64,000 nt of DNA from Dokdonia donghaensis DSW-1 (GTDB taxonomy: Bacteria > Bacteroidota > Bacteroidia > Flavobacteriales > Flavobacteriaceae): contig NZ_CP015125.1 of the NCBI RefSeq assembly GCF_001653755.1, forward strand, positions 742,001 through 806,000. Direction: 5' to 3'. Below, piece after piece: positions 61,170 to 64,000 of the stretch. Under the pieces are notes generated by a model, which did not search any database, had not been told where the DNA came from, and worked only from the letters and a program-made list of their open reading frames with translations. Each line of letters opens with the position of its first letter. Positions within the stretch are counted from its first letter, which is position 1. Position numbers and translations under genes: made by a program.

Positions 61170-61185
61170 CGCTTTCGCGAAAGCG
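61170..61185. repeat. Dispersed palindrome, exact copy (intergenic)
   Basis: CGCTTTCGCGAAAGCG 12 nt after the EnvC-like stop codon; no T-run follows, so it is not an intrinsic terminator. Confidence 0.95.
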
Positions 61186-61272
61186 CACTTCTAAATATCA
61201 TTTGGCATTTTATTTATATTTTTTGTAATAAGCTTAACACAAGCGAGTTACATAAGTTTTAAATTTAGGGCT

Positions 61273-61782
61273 ATGAAACATCTTAGCCTCTTGCTCTTAA
61301 TTTTATGCGCTTCAATCATTAGTGCTCAAAACACCACAACCACGGCAGAACCTCGTTTTTCTCTAAACGCAATAGGTGCGCTACCTAGTAATGCAGGAGA
61401 ACCCAATAAAGAATTTTATGATCAAACACGCACGCTACTTGTGGGGACATCTTTAGGTTATAAGTCTAGCTTACAGGGTGGGATATCAAGGTCACGTGTA
61501 GGTAATGACGAGGTGGTCGAGTTTCCTCTTATTTTTAGATATCAAGCCACAAAGGGTATAAGTGCATACCTGGGTGTACAAGGGCAAGTAGTGAGAGGAC
61601 TTGACACCAGCGGGCTTATGTTTACAGAGTTTGTCCCTACTATGGGAATAGATGTGCAGTTTACACCAGAGTGGGATGCAGGTATTCAGTTTGTGGCACC
61701 TGTTTATCAAAACAAGGCTGCGCCTACAGTAAGCTACGAGCTATCGCACCCTATTAGATTAAGAACAGGTATAAAATTTTAG
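61273..61782 (+). CDS. Small outer-membrane-type beta protein of unknown function
   Basis: Not recognised. 169 aa with a signal peptide (MKHLSLLLLILCASIISAQ) and a mature part with alternating hydrophobic/polar stretches (QGGISRSRVGNDEVVEFPLIF, GISAYLGVQGQVVRGLDTSG, GIDVQFTPEWDAGIQF) ending in RTGIKF with a C-terminal Phe, the outer membrane beta-barrel signature. Probably a small barrel of 8 strands or part of one. Confidence 0.72.
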   Translation: MKHLSLLLLILCASIISAQNTTTTAEPRFSLNAIGALPSNAGEPNKEFYDQTRTLLVGTSLGYKSSLQGGISRSRVGNDEVVEFPLIFRYQATKGISAYLGVQGQVVRGLDTSGLMFTEFVPTMGIDVQFTPEWDAGIQFVAPVYQNKAAPTVSYELSHPIRLRTGIKF

Positions 61783-61893
61783 TGTTTTCTAAGCTTGTAA
61801 ACTTTAGCACAACCATAACACTTTTTAATACAGTCTTATTACAATAGCCATCTCATTGTGAGTAATTTAGTGGTGAACTTAAAAAGAAAGATT

Positions 61894-62079
61894 ATGAACT
61901 CGACAGAATTAGAAGGAAAGTGGAATCAAGTAAAAGGAGATTTTAAACAGAAATATGGTAAGCATTTTGATAATGATGACACCTTTGCAGATGGAAAGAT
62001 GGATGAGGTTCTAGGCCGTATTCAAGAAAAAACAGGAAAAACAAAAGAGGCTATTAAAGAAGAAATAGAAAAATGGTAA
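61894..62079 (+). CDS. CsbD family stress-response protein
   Basis: Small hydrophilic general-stress protein of unknown mechanism. Seen: 61 aa starting MNSTELEGKWNQVKGDFKQK, the CsbD hallmark (WNQxKGxxKxxxG), then ADGKMDEVLGRIQEKTGKTKEAI. ATG 61894 chosen; a GTG at 61858 would add an unrelated 12-residue N-terminus. Followed by a strong bidirectional terminator. Confidence 0.93.
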   Translation: MNSTELEGKWNQVKGDFKQKYGKHFDNDDTFADGKMDEVLGRIQEKTGKTKEAIKEEIEKW

Positions 62080-62097
62080 TAGCCCATAAATACAAAT

Positions 62098-62126
62098 AAA
62101 AAAGCCTCCATAACGGAGGCTTTTTT
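62098..62126. terminator. Bidirectional terminator between csbD-like and thioesterase genes
   Basis: AAAAAAGCCTCC (62098-62109) pairs with GGAGGCTTTTTT (62115-62126) around a 5-nt loop; symmetric, serves both converging genes. Confidence 0.93.
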
Positions 62127-62129
62127 ATG

Positions 62130-62639
62130 TTATATAAATAATGCTTTGAGCTCTGTTGCTTCTGCAGGTTTCATCTTGCCTGCAAGCACCAGTGATAATT
62201 GTTTACGGCGTAAGGCTGCATCATAGCGCTGTTTCTCAAGATCAGATTCTGGTACAACTTGAGGTACTGGTACAGGCTGTCCTTGCTCATCTACTGCTAC
62301 AAAGGTGTAAATCGCCTCGTTTGCTTGCGTTTTAAGGCCGCTCTCGCGATCTTCTATCCATACATCTATAATGACTTCCATAGATGTTTTAAATGCTCTA
62401 GAAATCTTTGCTTCTACAGTAACAACGCTCCCTAGAGCAATCATTCTATTAAAAGCTACGTGATTTACAGATGCTGTAACAACGATACGCCGTGAGTGAC
62501 GTCTTGCAGCAATACTAGCTGCTCTATCCATACGAGCAAGTAGCTCACCTCCAAAAAGATTACCCAGTGGGTTAGTCTCACTTGGCAGTACAAGATCTGT
62601 AAGTATTGTTTTTGAGTCGCTTGGTGTGCGTGAATCCAT
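62130..62639 (-). CDS. Acyl-CoA thioesterase (hotdog fold, YciA/BACH-like)
   Basis: Hydrolyses acyl-CoA to free acid and CoA. Seen: NPLGNLFGGELLARMDRAASIAARRHS (the catalytic GNxFGGxLLxxMD segment, with Asp), RRIVVTASVNHVAFNRMIALGSVVTVEAKI, and WIEDRESGLKTQANEAIYTFVAVD. At 169 aa it is a single hotdog domain with a short C-terminal helix. Transcribed away from the SPOR gene's 3' end; its own -7 box is seen. Confidence 0.92.
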   Translation of the reverse strand: MDSRTPSDSKTILTDLVLPSETNPLGNLFGGELLARMDRAASIAARRHSRRIVVTASVNHVAFNRMIALGSVVTVEAKISRAFKTSMEVIIDVWIEDRESGLKTQANEAIYTFVAVDEQGQPVPVPQVVPESDLEKQRYDAALRRKQLSLVLAGKMKPAEATELKALFI

Positions 62640-62657
62640 AGATATTCAATTTTGGCG

Positions 62658-62665
62658 CAAAGGTA
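62658..62665 (-). promoter_or_regulatory. Putative -7 promoter box for the thioesterase gene
   Basis: On the minus strand TACCTTTG, an exact TAnnTTTG match, 18 nt before the ATG at 62639. Confidence 0.55.
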
Positions 62666-62707
62666 CACCAAAGTAGAAAAGGGAAACAGTAAAATGTATA
62701 AAGAGTA

Positions 62708-63643
62708 TTAATCGATACTTTGTACAAGTAACCAAGCATCTTGATTATCTGTCTTGCGTATTGCTCTAAGTTCTGAAAGCGCTTCTTGAGAGTGTGTAAA
62801 GCTTCCGTATACTACTTGATGCAGTCCATACTTGTTAGTCCCTATGGTACGAGCTTTATATCCTTTTTCTGTAAGCTGGTCTACACGCTTCTGCGCATTT
62901 TCTTCCATACGGAAAGCTCCCGCTACAATGTGATAATTTCCTGCAGGCTTTGTAAGTGACAGCTGTATAGCTGGTAAAGGATTAGGGATAACAAATGTCG
63001 CTTCTTGTATCTTATCTTCTAGCTGCTCTCTTGCTTGCTCTTGTGCCACATAATTATGCTCTTTTACATCTTGAACATAATTAAAGCTAGCCGCTCCAAG
63101 AACGCCAAAGGCGATAACCGCTGCTGCTGCATACTTAAGCCAAGAGTTACTTGCCTTACGTTCTGGTGTAAAAGCAATAGGTGTTGTCTCCTCAAGTGCA
63201 GTAACTTCTTCTTTATAAACTTCTCGCATAATCTCTGGCGAGGTAAAAGAAGATAGCCCAAAAGAATCTGTAAGATAGTTGAGGTGATATGATGGCTCAA
63301 ACTGTAATCTACTCTCTGTGTCTAAAGATAGTGTACCTATGTTTGTAAGCGTTTGTGACTCTCCCTTATGCAGGTTGTCATAAAGAAAGCGCACGTAGGT
63401 TTTAATACGATTACTCGCCTCACTATGAGGAATCATCTCTGTCTTTGCAATATAGTTTGCCAGTAAACCATCACTGTCTGTAAGTTGCGCATTAAATGAC
63501 AATTTCTTTTTAGGTGGATAAAAAGCGTGCGTAGTGGCGTGTATTTGCGCACTTTGGATTTGAGTCAAAAAAGCCCCAAAACCTGGTAATATTACACACT
63601 CATATCTGTATAAAAGGTCACTTATGTATTGGTCTAACTGCAT
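62708..63643 (-). CDS. HU-CCDC81-like and SPOR domain membrane protein
   Basis: Inner-membrane protein of a Bacteroidetes type. Seen: an N-terminal HU/IHF-like region (MQLDQYISDLLYRYECVILPG to about residue 130; FGAFLTQIQSAQIH), one membrane helix at about residues 170-190 (WLKYAAAAVIAFGVLGAASF), then a C-terminal SPOR domain (NYHIVAGAFRMEENAQKRVDQL, YGLHQVVYGSF) that binds glycan strands lacking stem peptides at the septum. 311 aa. Likely a cell-division-linked peptidoglycan binder. Divergent from dprA. Confidence 0.9.
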   Translation of the reverse strand: MQLDQYISDLLYRYECVILPGFGAFLTQIQSAQIHATTHAFYPPKKKLSFNAQLTDSDGLLANYIAKTEMIPHSEASNRIKTYVRFLYDNLHKGESQTLTNIGTLSLDTESRLQFEPSYHLNYLTDSFGLSSFTSPEIMREVYKEEVTALEETTPIAFTPERKASNSWLKYAAAAVIAFGVLGAASFNYVQDVKEHNYVAQEQAREQLEDKIQEATFVIPNPLPAIQLSLTKPAGNYHIVAGAFRMEENAQKRVDQLTEKGYKARTIGTNKYGLHQVVYGSFTHSQEALSELRAIRKTDNQDAWLLVQSID

Positions 63644-63647
63644 AACT

Positions 63648-63655
63648 CAAAAATA
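63648..63655 (-). promoter_or_regulatory. Possible -7 box directly before the SPOR gene
   Basis: On the minus strand TATTTTTG, an exact TAnnTTTG match ending only 4 nt before the ATG at 63643, which would make the message nearly leaderless. Alternatively, chance or a later start. Confidence 0.35.
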
Positions 63656-63744
63656 GTCAAAATGTCTAGTCACGCAACAAGGCGAGATATATTTTATTAA
63701 CAGATATAATAGTTGTTACTTAGTAGCCTCAATTTCAAGCATTA

Positions 63745-64000
63745 ATGACAGAAAAAGAATTACTCGCACTTCTTACCTTACAATACACCCCAAATCTGGG
63801 TGATGGTTCTATAAAAAAACTGCTTCAGCACTTTGGTTCGGCTACGGCGGTTTTAGAACAGAAAAAGAGCACACTGCTTAAGATAGATGGCATAGGTGAG
63901 CATAAACTTAAAGCTTTTGGTAATGAGGAGTATCACGCTTTCGCGAAAGCGGAATTAAAATTCATACAAGATAACAACATAAACGTCTGTGCATTTACAG
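63745..64000 (+). CDS. dprA: DNA-processing protein DprA, 5' part (runs off the window)
   Basis: DprA binds incoming single-stranded DNA and loads RecA in natural transformation. The visible 85 residues start MTEKELLALLTLQYTPNLG and contain the N-terminal SAM/HhH-like region (IKKLLQHFGSATAVLEQKKS, LKIDGIGEHKLKAF) typical of DprA; the Rossmann domain lies beyond 64000. The gene has its own copy of the dispersed palindrome (63936-63951) read as HAFAKAEL. Neighbouring the SPOR and thioesterase genes fits the usual flavobacterial order, as I recall. Partial, so the product name is likely rather than certain. Confidence 0.85.
   Translation, partial: MTEKELLALLTLQYTPNLGDGSIKKLLQHFGSATAVLEQKKSTLLKIDGIGEHKLKAFGNEEYHAFAKAELKFIQDNNINVCAFT
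63936..63951. repeat. Dispersed palindrome, exact copy
   Basis: CGCTTTCGCGAAAGCG in dprA, read as A-F-A-K-A (context HAFAKAE), between the N-terminal helical region and the start of the Rossmann domain. Confidence 0.95.

Noticed and set aside
1..64000. CRISPR array, prophage, IS element or tRNA/rRNA gene
   Set aside because: No regularly spaced repeats, transposase, integrase, phage structural gene or cloverleaf/rRNA sequence was recognised on reading both strands.

Overview
The window reads as chromosome of a marine Flavobacteriaceae bacterium (Bacteroidetes), most like Dokdonia/Krokinobacter. The genus is an inference from memory. The family is well supported: TAnnTTTG-type -7 promoter boxes, a type IX secretion sorting domain, SprE/PorW, TatA, several Bacteroidetes-only DUF families (DUF4837, DUF5687, DUF6341, DUF6427, DUF4254, DUF4292), and an ATP synthase operon that lacks atpD and atpC. 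I see no rRNA, tRNA, IS element, prophage or CRISPR array.

Layout. 1-600 is an AT-rich stretch without a gene. 601-10874 holds housekeeping and envelope genes: holB divergent from pgk, a LysM transglycosylase, a DUF4837 lipoprotein, tatA, an M23 peptidase coupled to a GH3-type adenylating enzyme, and a nucleosidase-like protein. 10952-25247 is a 13-gene surface-polysaccharide cluster: Wzz-like protein, Gmd and Fcl (GDP-L-fucose), Wzx, several glycosyltransferases, Wzy, an O-antigen-ligase-like protein, an acetyltransferase, UDP-xylose synthase and a WcaJ-like initiating transferase. 25244-29236 has an EEP-family protein, a CapK-like ligase, purD and DUF6341. 29315-33563 carries DUF6427, then an apparent restriction-modification pair (PD-(D/E)XK-like nuclease plus adenine methylase) joined seamlessly into the operon, then DUF4254 and a GT9 enzyme. 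33623-39531 has a nitronate monooxygenase-like protein, two ABC systems and a flavin/2Fe-2S reductase. 39856-48721 is sprE, bactofilin, atpZ, a small membrane protein and atpBEFHAG. 48878-53409 pairs a one-piece membrane sensor/LuxR regulator with a secreted carbohydrate-binding protein. 54264-61158 is a flippase, dut, a nucleotidyltransferase, a TPR protein, DUF4292 and an EnvC-like murein hydrolase activator. The end holds CsbD, a thioesterase, a SPOR protein and the 5' part of dprA.

The most striking signal is a dispersed 16-bp palindrome, CGCTTTCGCGAAAGCG. I find 13 exact copies and 7 near copies that keep the core TTTCGCGAAA, roughly one per 3 kb. They lie both between and inside genes, and inside genes they are read in three different frames (AFAKA, LSRK, RFRES). 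It behaves like a highly iterated palindrome or genome-marking motif rather than a promoter, terminator or protein domain. Second in interest are the R-M pair, the nucleosidase-like protein, and several RNA hairpins inside the atp operon and other intergenic gaps.
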